DNA from: Pseudomonadota bacterium
Lineage (GTDB): Bacteria > Pseudomonadota > Gammaproteobacteria > Xanthomonadales > Rhodanobacteraceae
Reading direction: 5' to 3'
Assembly: GCA_023430685.1 (NCBI GenBank)
Contig: JAEYZH010000111.1
Location: 1-41,039, forward strand
Length of the DNA stretch: 41,039 nt
Part shown: one piece after another, positions 9,717-17,877 of the stretch
Layout of the letters: every line of letters begins with the position of its first letter
Position numbering within the stretch: position 1 is the first letter of the stretch
The notes under the pieces: generated by a model
Told to the model about the DNA's origin: nothing
The model's input: only the letters and a program-made list of their open reading frames with translations
Database searches by the model: none
Position numbers and translations under genes: made by a program

Positions 9717-11030
9717 CTACGGTGCGGGGCCTTCGAAGCCGTCGGCGAAGACCACGTCGTCGACCTGTGGCGTTGCGTAGGCGACGAACACGCCGGTGCC
9801 CCATTCCTCGCCGGGATCTCCTTCCGGATGCAACGCCGCGACGAACGCGACGTCGCCCGCATTGTTGAGCGTGGGCGAGCCGCTGAAGATCGGCCAGCCG
9901 CTCGGATCGTCGACGTGCTGGCCGATCTGCGCCGGGCCCAGGTCGGTCGAGACGACGTCGCCCTTGCCGACCACGCGCACGAGCATGGTGCCGTCGCCGA
10001 CGAACACGGCCTGGCCATTCGCGTCCTGGCCGCGGAACACCACGAGGCCCTCGTTGTTGATGTCGGGCGAGAAGGCGTCGATCGCGCGCACCGGTCCCGC
10101 GGCCTCCACGCGCGCGATCTCGACCGCCTCGACCGTGTCGCCGACCGGCGTGAAGCGGTAGATCGCGCGCACGTTGCCGTCGGCGAGGCTCAGGCCGACC
10201 GCGATCGCGCCGTGGTCGTTGAGCCCGAGGCCGTTGTCGAACCGCGAGAAAGGCGAGGCCGCGTCGGTCGCGGCGTCGGCGACCAGCAGGCGGCTGTCGT
10301 CGAATCCGTCGAACAGGCGGATCTCGTTGTGGTTGAAGTCGCTGGTGCTGACTTTCGAGGCCATCTGTCGCGCGTTGTTGGTGTCGGGCGAGTACAGGTA
10401 GGCATAGGGACTGCCGGCGCCATAGCCGGTGTCGTAGGCGATGAGTTCGGCCGGCGAGGCCGGGACCGCGCGCACGAACGCATACGGACCGTTGAAGCCG
10501 CCGCGCAGGCCGATGGTGCCGTCGTCGGCGATGCGCGGGTTCGCGATCGACGACGGCGACAGCGGCAGCAGCGACACGACGTCGGAGCCGCCCGCAAGCG
10601 GATCGTACTTGCGCAGCACGTACGGCGCGCCGTCGTTGCTCGTGTAATAGGCGACCTGGCCCGCGGCATTGATCGACGGTCGATCGGAGATGATCATCGT
10701 CGCCTTCGGATCGTTGCCGGGATCGTGGATCGCGACGAAACCGCCCTGTGCATGGCCACCGACCCACAGGCCTGCGCCGGTGTCGGAGAGGTTGCCGTTG
10801 ATCGGCACGACGCCCGCGGTGAACGCCACTTGTTGGTCGTCGCTGACGGCGGCGCTGATGCTGTTGAACGAGGTGCCCGGCGGCACGTTCCAGCCGTTGT
10901 CGTTGACGATCAGGTTGCTGCGCGCCTGCAGTTCGATCGTGTCGTAGCCCGGCGTGCCCGCAACGGCCGTCGTCGTGGACAAGGCGGCGAGCGCGGCGGC
11001 GAGCAGGGTGCGTGCGGGAAATCCGGTCAT
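9717..11030 (-). CDS. Exported hypothetical protein with C-terminal VFADGFE tail
   Basis: A 437-aa protein with a clear Sec signal peptide (MTGFPARTLLAAALAALSTT.., cleavage near AVAG at about 24-25). The mature part is made of blades with recurring INAAGQVAY, IADDGTIGLRGG, LNDHGAIAVG, INNEGLVVFRG and LNNAGDVAFVA, the pattern of a beta-propeller of the kind annotated as choice-of-anchor or DUF7453-like in related bacteria. It ends DDVVFADGFEGPAP, a tail motif shared by four other exported proteins in this window. Start ATG 11030 has GAGG about eight bases upstream. It appears monocistronic. Function is unknown; no catalytic residues are evident. Confidence 0.85.
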   Translation of the reverse strand: MTGFPARTLLAAALAALSTTTAVAGTPGYDTIELQARSNLIVNDNGWNVPPGTSFNSISAAVSDDQQVAFTAGVVPINGNLSDTGAGLWVGGHAQGGFVAIHDPGNDPKATMIISDRPSINAAGQVAYYTSNDGAPYVLRKYDPLAGGSDVVSLLPLSPSSIANPRIADDGTIGLRGGFNGPYAFVRAVPASPAELIAYDTGYGAGSPYAYLYSPDTNNARQMASKVSTSDFNHNEIRLFDGFDDSRLLVADAATDAASPFSRFDNGLGLNDHGAIAVGLSLADGNVRAIYRFTPVGDTVEAVEIARVEAAGPVRAIDAFSPDINNEGLVVFRGQDANGQAVFVGDGTMLVRVVGKGDVVSTDLGPAQIGQHVDDPSGWPIFSGSPTLNNAGDVAFVAALHPEGDPGEEWGTGVFVAYATPQVDDVVFADGFEGPAP

Positions 11031-11239
11031 GGCAATGCCTCGTGTCGGTCGGTGGACTCCACCCGATCCCCGACCTTACACAAGACCTGCGCCGCATTTC
11101 GTTAAGTGCGCCGCGCGCAGCATGCGCACGTCCGAGCGCGCAACACCGAGCACGCGAGGCGCGCCGCGGGAACCGCACGCGGCGACGAAAGAGAAGACAT
11201 CGAGCAGCAGCGCGCCCGGTCGGCGCGCGCCGAGAAGAC

Positions 11240-11266
11240 GCGGGACCGCCACACTGGCGGCCCCGC
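11240..11266 (-). terminator. Probable terminator of the M13 metallopeptidase gene
   Basis: CCGCC (11246-11250) pairs with GGCGG (11256-11260) around ACACT, extended by GCGGG (11240-11244) with CCCGC (11262-11266) across one A-C mismatch. It lies 24 bases past the stop of the minus-strand peptidase gene. Read on the minus strand it is followed by GTCTTCTC, a modest pyrimidine tract. The remainder of 11031-11239 shows no gene; it should hold the promoter of the 9717-11030 gene, which I cannot place confidently. Confidence 0.5.
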
Positions 11267-11289
11267 GATGCGGTCTCACCCGATCTTCT

Positions 11290-13320
11290 TCACCAGATCT
11301 TCACGCGCTTGTCCTCCACGCGCACCATCGCGTCGCCGGCCTTGCAGTCGAATGCGCTCGCGAACGCGGGCAGGTTCGAGGCGGCGCCGACCGCGCGATA
11401 GCTCGCAGGCGAATGCGGGTCGGAATTGAGCTGGACCTCGAGGCGCTCGGGCCGCGTGCTGCCACGCCAGATCCGCGCGAGGTTCAGGAAGAAGCGCTGG
11501 TCCGGCGTATAGCCGTCGATCTTCGCGGCCTTCGACGGATCCTTCGCGATCGCCATGTGCAGCGCGTCGAGTGCGATCGCGGTGCCGCCGAGGTCGGCGA
11601 TGTTCTCGCCGAGCGTCAGGCGGCCGTTGATGCGCTTGCCCGGCAGCGGCTCGTAGCCCTCGTACTGCTCGACGAGCTTGGCCGCGCGCGCCTCGAACTT
11701 CTCGCGATCGGCCTTCGACCACCAGTTGGTGTTGTTGCCCTGTGCGTCGAACTGGCTGCCTTCGTCGTCGTAGCCGTGGATCGCTTCGTGCCCGATCACC
11801 GCGCCGATGCCGCCGTAGTTGAGCGCGTCGTCGGCCTTCGCATCGAAGAACGGTGGCTGCAGGATCGCGGCCGGGAAATTGATCGTGTTGTCGGTCGGGT
11901 TGTAGTACGCATTCACCGTCTGTGGCGTCATGCCCCATTCGGTGCGATCGGTCGGCTTGCCGATCTTCGCCATTTCGTAGGCGTGGTCGTAGCGGGTCGA
12001 CGCGAGTACGTTCGCGTAGTAGTCGTCCGGCTTGATCGACAGGCCCGACCAGTCGCGCCAGCGATCGGGATAGCCGATCTTCGGCAGGAACGTCGACCAC
12101 TTCTCGAGGGCCTTCGCGCGCGTCACGTCGCTCATCCAGTCGAGCTTCTCGATGCGCGCCTTGAGCGCCGCGCTCACGTTGTCCACGAGTTCCTGCGCGC
12201 GCCGACGCGACTCCGGCGGGAAAGCCTCGGCCACATAGAGCTCGCCGAGCGCCATGCCCATCGTGTCATTGACGGATTCGAGCACGCGCTTCCAGCGCGG
12301 CTCCTGCTCCTTCTGGCCGTTCAGCGTCTTCTTGTAGAACTCGAAGTTCTCGCGCGCGAATGCCTGGGTCAGGTACGGGGATGCCGAGTCGAGCGCGTGG
12401 AAGCGCAGGTACGAGCGCCACTGATCGACGGGCACGTCCGCGAGCATGCGGTTGAACTCGGCGAAGAACTTCGGCTGCGAGAGCGAGAAGCCGCCCTTGA
12501 TGTCGATGCCCTGCGCGGCGAAGAACGTCGTCCACGAGAAGTTCGGCGTGGCCTGGTCGGCTTCGGCGAGCGTCGTGAAGTGGTACTGGTTCTCCGGCGT
12601 GCGCAGTTCGACCGGCTTGAACGATGCCTTCGCGAGGCGCGTCTCGAACGCCAGTACATGATCGGCCGCGGCCTTCGCATCGGCCGGCGTCGCGCCCGCG
12701 AGCGTGAGCACCTTCGCCACGTGCGCGCGATACGCGTCGCGCTTGGCCGCGTGTTCGGCCAGTTCGTAGTAGTCGGGCGTCGGCAGGCCGAGGCCGTCCT
12801 GGAATGCGTACGCGATCTGCATCTTCGAGTTCTTGAAGTCCGCGGCCGGGAACAGCCCGAACACGCGGCCCTGGCCCTGCGCGAATGCCGCGGTCAGGTA
12901 GGCCGCGACGTCCGCGCCCGAACGCAGCGCGTCGATGCGCGCGAGTTCGGGCTGGATCGGCGCGAGGCCGGCCTTCTCGATCGCCTGTTCGTTCATGCCC
13001 GAGCGGTAGTACCAGCCGATCTTCTGCTCGATCGAGCCGGCCTTCGCGGTGTCGGCGGTGCGCGTCGCCTTGTCGACGATCGCGTGCTGGGTCACGAGGC
13101 TGTGCTCGCGCAGCGCATCGAAGGCGCCCCAACGCGTGCGGTCGGCCGGGATCGGATTGGCCGCGACCCATTTCGAATTGACGAATCCGTCGAAGTCCGC
13201 GCAGGGTGAAATAGCGGGATCCAGTTCACGCACGTCGAACGAGGGGGCGGCGGCGTGCGCCGCGCCGGCCAGGCACGTCGAGATCGCGAGAGCGAGGAAG
13301 CGCTTCGAGGGAAGGGGCAT
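11290..13320 (-). CDS. M13 family zinc metallopeptidase (neprilysin/PepO-like), periplasmic
   Basis: A 676-aa endopeptidase of the neprilysin family, which cleaves oligopeptides outside the cytoplasm. The signal peptide is visible (KRFLALAISTCLAGAAHA, cut after AHA). The mature start SPCADFDGFVNSKWVA is the typical M13 opening. The zinc site is complete: H511 and H515 with catalytic E512 in VIGHEAIHGYDDEG, and third ligand E572 in GENIADLGG. NAYYNPTDNTINFPAAILQPP is the conserved substrate-groove segment, and the C-terminal region has NLARIW and NSDPHSPASYR. Start ATG 13320 has GGAGA upstream. It is divergent from the Sel1-like gene; the 256-base gap 13321-13576 should contain both promoters. 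Confidence 0.95.
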   Translation of the reverse strand: MPLPSKRFLALAISTCLAGAAHAAAPSFDVRELDPAISPCADFDGFVNSKWVAANPIPADRTRWGAFDALREHSLVTQHAIVDKATRTADTAKAGSIEQKIGWYYRSGMNEQAIEKAGLAPIQPELARIDALRSGADVAAYLTAAFAQGQGRVFGLFPAADFKNSKMQIAYAFQDGLGLPTPDYYELAEHAAKRDAYRAHVAKVLTLAGATPADAKAAADHVLAFETRLAKASFKPVELRTPENQYHFTTLAEADQATPNFSWTTFFAAQGIDIKGGFSLSQPKFFAEFNRMLADVPVDQWRSYLRFHALDSASPYLTQAFARENFEFYKKTLNGQKEQEPRWKRVLESVNDTMGMALGELYVAEAFPPESRRRAQELVDNVSAALKARIEKLDWMSDVTRAKALEKWSTFLPKIGYPDRWRDWSGLSIKPDDYYANVLASTRYDHAYEMAKIGKPTDRTEWGMTPQTVNAYYNPTDNTINFPAAILQPPFFDAKADDALNYGGIGAVIGHEAIHGYDDEGSQFDAQGNNTNWWSKADREKFEARAAKLVEQYEGYEPLPGKRINGRLTLGENIADLGGTAIALDALHMAIAKDPSKAAKIDGYTPDQRFFLNLARIWRGSTRPERLEVQLNSDPHSPASYRAVGAASNLPAFASAFDCKAGDAMVRVEDKRVKIW

Positions 13321-13564
13321 GCGGGGTCTCCAGGTTTCGGGTCGTGGGCGAGGGCGCGGGGTACGCGACGCGGAGGGGAGCCGCGCGCGAGCGCGCAGGC
13401 AGGCGCGCGGATCCTGGCGGCGCGGCATCGGTGCGGCCAAGTGTCAAAGGTCATTGCGCCCGGTGCAGCCGCCGGCTGCGCGGATCCGGGCGCGCGGCGA
13501 CACGAATCGCCACAATCCGCTCGCCTGCGGCGCGCGGCGGCCGTATGCTCGCGGGGCGACCCCC

Positions 13565-13576
13565 CGGAGGCCTCCG
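13565..13576. promoter_or_regulatory. Perfect 12-bp palindrome containing the Shine-Dalgarno sequence
   Basis: CGGAGGCCTCCG is a perfect palindrome ending directly before the start codon at 13577. Its left half holds GGAGG, the ribosome binding site of the Sel1-like gene. As RNA it can pair only with another copy or form a very tight fold, so regulation by structure is conceivable but unproven. Confidence 0.5.
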
Positions 13577-14143
13577 ATGAACGCCAGGCATGGCTGCGTG
13601 TCCGCAGCGCTCCTTGCCCTTGCATGCGCATGCGCCGCGGCGCACGCGACGGCCGCGCCCGCGCCGGCCGGGACATTCGACCGCATCCATCCGTCCGCGT
13701 TCGACGACATGCTGCGCGACGCGCGGCTCGCGTACGGCAAGGAGGACTACGCGCGCGCGTTCCCGCTGTTCGAGCGGCTCGCCTGCGCGGGCGACAAGTC
13801 GAGCCAGTCGGCGCTGGGACGGATGTACCTGCTCGGGCAGGGCACCCCGCAGGACCACCTCACCGGCTACGCGTGGCTCAAGCTCGCAGCGGAGGAAATC
13901 TTCCCGGGCTACCAGCGCATCGTGAAGCAACTCGAATCCGCGATGGATGCGTCGCAGCTCGCGATCGCGCGCGAGGGCGCGTCCAAGCTCGCCGACCTCT
14001 ACGGCATCGGGGCGACGCGCATCAGCTGCCGCAAGAATGCGTCGCGCAAGGGCCACATCGTCGACGAGCTTGTTTGCACGCCATACCGCGACGGCGGCCA
14101 ATACCTCGTGCGCCGGTGCGAGGGCGCCGCGCCCGCGTCCTAG
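13577..14143 (+). CDS. Exported Sel1-like repeat protein
   Basis: A 188-aa protein with an N-terminal signal peptide (ALLALACACAAAHATA, cut near residue 26). Residues about 45-105 form one to two Sel1-like helical repeats (YGKEDYARAFPLFERLACAG, then SALGRMYLLGQGTPQD and GYAWLKLAAEE), a fold that mediates protein contacts. The C-terminal part has paired cysteines (ISCRKN and LVCTPY). The length and the TPR/Sel1 content fit small periplasmic proteins of unknown role. Start ATG 13577 has a strong GGAGG at 13566-13570, inside a palindrome. It is convergent with the M14 peptidase gene; only 21 bases separate the two stops. Confidence 0.85.
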   Translation: MNARHGCVSAALLALACACAAAHATAAPAPAGTFDRIHPSAFDDMLRDARLAYGKEDYARAFPLFERLACAGDKSSQSALGRMYLLGQGTPQDHLTGYAWLKLAAEEIFPGYQRIVKQLESAMDASQLAIAREGASKLADLYGIGATRISCRKNASRKGHIVDELVCTPYRDGGQYLVRRCEGAAPAS

Positions 14144-14164
14144 GCAACATCGGCGCGCGCGCAC

Positions 14165-15961
14165 TCAGCGTGCGCGCACGCGCGCGAGCGCGTCCGCATC
14201 GAGGCGCACGATCGGATACGCGCCGACCTCCTGCGCTGCGTACCAGTCGGAGCGTTCGTAGAACCACGCGAGCCGTCGCGCGGGCGAAGCCGCGAATGCC
14301 GCGTCTTCGGCGAGCCTCGCGTCGAAGGCGGCCTTCAGCGAGGGGTCGCGCTCGAGCATCGTGCGCGCGAGTTGTTCGGCAACACGTGCGTCGGGGTACT
14401 CCTTCTGTTCGAACAGCGCATCGAGGAAGCCCCAGCGCAACAGCGAGTCGGACGCGCGCGGCTCGAGCAGGTTGACCGCGACGTTCGCGCCGGGCTGGTC
14501 GAGCGCGACCAGCAACGCGCCTGCCGCGAATGCGAGCTCCACGCGCTCCACGCGCAGCCCGAATTCGCGCAACGGGTGGCGACCCTCGTACGAGGGGCCG
14601 TTCCACTGCGGTGCATCGAGCCGATAGCGGTCCACGCGCAGGCGCAGCGGCCGGTCGATGCGCTCGAGGCGCAGGTGGTGCTCGCGCAGCTTGTCCGCGA
14701 TCTGCGGCCAACCAGCCGGTACGAGGTAGGCAGCGGGCACCACGACCGTCTCGGTAGCGACGAGGTCGCGGAAGAACGGCACGCCGTAGCGTTGCGGGCG
14801 CCGGTCGTCGTAGCGCGTCCACGAGTCGCCGGACACCTCGCTGGGCGTTTGCGAGGACGCGTAGCCGGCGAGTTCGAATGGCACCGATTGCTTCGAGGTC
14901 TCGAAGGCGACCGCGAGCCTGGCCCCGGCACGACGCGCGACGATCGCCGCGTCGGCTCGCTCGACCGCGTTGCGCAGCGCTGCGCCGTCACGACCGACTT
15001 CGGCCAGCGTCGCGACGACGAAGTCCCGCGTCGCGCGCACGCGCGTCGCGTAGGGCTTGAGCATGTGCGTTTCGACCAGCACCGCGGCACGGTTGCGCAG
15101 GGCGACGTAGCCCGTCGAGTAGCGCGGCCCCGAGCCGAAGTTGCCGATGCCCTTGCGGATGTCGCGGTGGTCGACGAGGTCGAGATAGGGTGCGGCGAGG
15201 TGGCCGCGCTTTTCGTAAGCCGGCAGGATGTGTCTTTCCATCGCGTTCTTCTGCCAGCGCTTCACGCCGTCGTCGAGCGGTCCCCAATCCTCCAGGTACC
15301 AGGTCAGGTCGTACTGGTAATCGGCGCCGTTGGTGGTGTGGATGTCGAGGAACAGGTCCGGTTGCCAGGCATCGAACAACGCGAGCCAGTCGCGCATTTC
15401 GGGTGCGTCGGCCTTCATGTAGTCGCGGTTGAGGTTGAGGTTTTGCGCGGTCGCGCGGTAACCCATCTCGCGCGGGCCATCCTGGTTGATGCGGTTGTGC
15501 GGATTCGAACGCTCGTGGCCGTCGACGTTGAAGATCGGCAGCCAGACCAGGATCACGCGATCGAGCAGCGAGGGGTGGTCGCCGACCGCGAGGTCGCGAA
15601 GCAGCATGAGCCCGGCATCCTTGCCTTCGATCTCGCCCGCATGGATGCCGGCCTGCACCATCACGATCGGCTTGCCGGAGGCACGCGCCGCCGCAGGCGT
15701 GAACTCGCCGTCGGATGCCGCTACGACGAGCATGAGGTCGCGGCCCTCGGGCGATACGCCGAAGCGCCCGAGATGCAGCCGGCCGGGCGCGGCGCTCGCG
15801 AGCCGCTGCAGGTAGGCCCGGGTTTCCGCGTAGGACGGCGTGGTTTCGAACCGCGCGGCTTCGGCGGGCGTGGTCCAGTCGGCGGCGATGCAGGCGTGCG
15901 TGGCGAGCAGCGACAGGCTCGCCGCGAACAGGCGCGCGAGGCGCGGAGGCGGGTGTCGCAT
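14165..15961 (-). CDS. M14 family zinc carboxypeptidase, exported
   Basis: A 598-aa secreted or periplasmic metallocarboxypeptidase. The signal peptide is residues 1-27 (LARLFAASLSLLATHACIAA). The M14 zinc site is complete: H107 and E110 in HAGEIEGKDAG, and H208 in DIHTTNG. The general base is E297 in AVLVETHML. Substrate-site residues typical of the fold are seen in NVDGHERSNPHNRINQDGPR and LNRDYMK. The C-terminal 250 residues form an extra domain without a catalytic motif, as in many proteobacterial M14 proteins. Start ATG 15961 gives the signal peptide directly. It likely acts with the M13 peptidase two genes away in degrading extracellular peptides; that link is inferred from proximity only. 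Confidence 0.92.
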   Translation of the reverse strand: MRHPPPRLARLFAASLSLLATHACIAADWTTPAEAARFETTPSYAETRAYLQRLASAAPGRLHLGRFGVSPEGRDLMLVVAASDGEFTPAAARASGKPIVMVQAGIHAGEIEGKDAGLMLLRDLAVGDHPSLLDRVILVWLPIFNVDGHERSNPHNRINQDGPREMGYRATAQNLNLNRDYMKADAPEMRDWLALFDAWQPDLFLDIHTTNGADYQYDLTWYLEDWGPLDDGVKRWQKNAMERHILPAYEKRGHLAAPYLDLVDHRDIRKGIGNFGSGPRYSTGYVALRNRAAVLVETHMLKPYATRVRATRDFVVATLAEVGRDGAALRNAVERADAAIVARRAGARLAVAFETSKQSVPFELAGYASSQTPSEVSGDSWTRYDDRRPQRYGVPFFRDLVATETVVVPAAYLVPAGWPQIADKLREHHLRLERIDRPLRLRVDRYRLDAPQWNGPSYEGRHPLREFGLRVERVELAFAAGALLVALDQPGANVAVNLLEPRASDSLLRWGFLDALFEQKEYPDARVAEQLARTMLERDPSLKAAFDARLAEDAAFAASPARRLAWFYERSDWYAAQEVGAYPIVRLDADALARVRAR

Positions 15962-16049
15962 GCGGGCGGCCTTCGATGGGGTCGCCCGATGGTACGACAA
16001 CGTCACGGCGTGCCGCGCGCGCGGCGCCCGTGGGGAACGACCGAGGTCG

Positions 16050-17780
16050 CTATTCGAATCCGTTGTCGAACACGATCGGCCGCAACTCCACCGCGATCGC
16101 GCGTCGCGCACCGACGATGTCGGCAAAGCCGCCGCCGACCGCGTGGCAGGGTCCGGTCGCGTCGAGTGCGGCGATCACGGGGTATTCGTAGCCCTGCAAG
16201 CCCGGCTGCGGCGTCCAGCTGCTGCCGTCGTGGTACAGGGTCGGGTTGCCGAGTGCGAGCACGCTGCCGGTGCCGAACGCGATCATCGGTCCACCGCCGC
16301 CGTCGGTGGTCGCGAGCGACCACGCGAGACCATCGTGATGGAGGATCATCGGCCCGTGGCCGGTGCCCGCGGTGAACCAGCTTCCGGCTGCGAACACGTC
16401 GCCCGCGCCGAGCGCGAGTACCGCTCCGAAGCCGACGCTGTCGCCCGGGGCGGGCGCTTCGGCGAGCTGCCACGCTTGCCCATCCCAGTGGATCAGGTAC
16501 GGAATCCCCGACATGTCGCCGTCGCTGCCGTGTCCGACGGCCCAGACGTCGTCGCTCGCGTCGCCGTCGATCGCGGCCAGCGACCAGCCCGGCGTGCCCG
16601 GAAGCGGGAACGGCGTTTCGATGATCGAGAGGCTGGAGCCGTCCCAATGCATCGCGAGCGCGGGCCAGCCCTGCGGCGTGATCCACGAACCGACGAACCA
16701 GACGTCGTCGCTCGCGAACGCCTTGATCGCGGTGATCTCCGCGCCGCTTCCGCCACTCGTGACGGGCGCGTCGACCTGCTGCCACGCATCGCCGTCCCAG
16801 TGCGCGAGGAACAGCTGCCCGCCGACGAAGCCCTCCTGGTTCTGCCCGCGCCGCCAGCCGCCGGCCCATGCATCGTCGGGCGCGACGCCGTCGATTGCGT
16901 TGAACCAGACCTGCGCGCACGACGCGTTCGGCGAGCACGGTTCGGGGCTCGGCGTCGGCACCAGGGTCCAGGCACCGTCGCCGACGCGATGCCATGCCGC
17001 CGACAGCTGCTCGCTGTTGCCGATCGTGCCGCGTTCATAGCCACCAACAAGCCAGCTCTCCGCGGAACCGAAACTCCGGCCCGCATTGACCCAGGTACCG
17101 GTCGCGCCTTGCGGGAGCGGCAATTGCCGGCTGTGCCATTCGCCGCAACCGGCGACGGTGTTCGACGGCGGTTCGCCCGGGGCATCGCCGTACAGCGAGA
17201 ACGCGAAGTCGAACTCGCTCGGTCCGAACAGGTCTTCGTGCTGTTGCCAGTCGCCGCCGGCGAGGTTGTCGCGCATCTGCACCGGACTGCCGAAGCGGCT
17301 GGCGTGGTTGGAAGACCACAGCGGCCACGACGCGGGTTCGGCGAACTCGAGCTGCACGGAGAGGAAGTAGCTGCCGTCCGCGGCGAACGGCTGCGGGAAC
17401 AGCACGTCGATGGTTTCGTCGTGCCCGGTGTGGTTGAGGTCGTGCACGAAACCCGGGTCGTCCGCATCGAGGCGGAACGCATGCAGCTCGGCCCCCGGCG
17501 TGCCGGCAGCGGTCTTCTCGTAGATCCGCACGCGCACGCCGGTCGAGAACACGCCGGCGCACTGCCAGCAATCGTGGCCGTGCACGATGGCTCGCCGAAC
17601 GAGGCCCGTCACCTCGAAGTCGTCGGCGAGTTCGACATCGGTCGGCGAGGCGCCGGTGACGACGACGCTCGGGCGCGTGATCGACCAGGTGTCGATGTCG
17701 TTGTGCCACAGGCGCTGGTCGGCCTGCGCGTCGCCGACGATCGCAGCGAGCAGCCATGGGGCGAGGGTCGAGGGTTTCAC
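16050..17780 (-). CDS. Exported propeller-like repeat protein with C-terminal VFDNGFE tail
   Basis: A 576-aa protein with start GTG 17780, preceded by GGGAGA about seven bases upstream. The N-terminus (KPSTLAPWLLAAIVGDAQAD) is a short, weak signal peptide. Residues about 30-200 form a beta-sandwich-like region (FEVTGLVRRAIVHGHDCWQC, GVRVRIYEKT, SYFLSVQLEF) resembling exported domains that precede repeats. Residues 220-560 hold repeats with the signature DDVW-x-x-G (DDAWAGGW, DDVWFVGSW, DDVWAVGHG, GDVFAAGSW), each followed by a W-D-G strand (HWDGDAW, HWDGSS, HWDGQAW, HHDGLAW). This is a probable beta-propeller. It ends LRPIVFDNGFE followed at once by the stop. Function unknown. Confidence 0.85.
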   Translation of the reverse strand: MKPSTLAPWLLAAIVGDAQADQRLWHNDIDTWSITRPSVVVTGASPTDVELADDFEVTGLVRRAIVHGHDCWQCAGVFSTGVRVRIYEKTAAGTPGAELHAFRLDADDPGFVHDLNHTGHDETIDVLFPQPFAADGSYFLSVQLEFAEPASWPLWSSNHASRFGSPVQMRDNLAGGDWQQHEDLFGPSEFDFAFSLYGDAPGEPPSNTVAGCGEWHSRQLPLPQGATGTWVNAGRSFGSAESWLVGGYERGTIGNSEQLSAAWHRVGDGAWTLVPTPSPEPCSPNASCAQVWFNAIDGVAPDDAWAGGWRRGQNQEGFVGGQLFLAHWDGDAWQQVDAPVTSGGSGAEITAIKAFASDDVWFVGSWITPQGWPALAMHWDGSSLSIIETPFPLPGTPGWSLAAIDGDASDDVWAVGHGSDGDMSGIPYLIHWDGQAWQLAEAPAPGDSVGFGAVLALGAGDVFAAGSWFTAGTGHGPMILHHDGLAWSLATTDGGGGPMIAFGTGSVLALGNPTLYHDGSSWTPQPGLQGYEYPVIAALDATGPCHAVGGGFADIVGARRAIAVELRPIVFDNGFE

Positions 17781-17877
17781 GCGGCGTCTCCCGGAACGGA
17801 TGTGCGCACGCTGCGCTTGCGCGCGCGCGTCGGCAAGCGTTGCGTGGGTGTTTTCCCGCGAACGCCCCGCTGTTCGT

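Noticed and set aside
7346..9868. Long plus-strand open frame (about 840 codons) opposite rapA
   Set aside because: It is an antisense shadow of a high-GC gene. The rapA frame has all helicase motifs; the opposite frame has no domain signature and an Arg/Glu/Ala-rich composition.
9629..10018. Longer RapA start
   Set aside because: The upstream in-frame sequence overlaps the neighbouring gene and lacks resemblance; MAFVPGQRW matches the family start.
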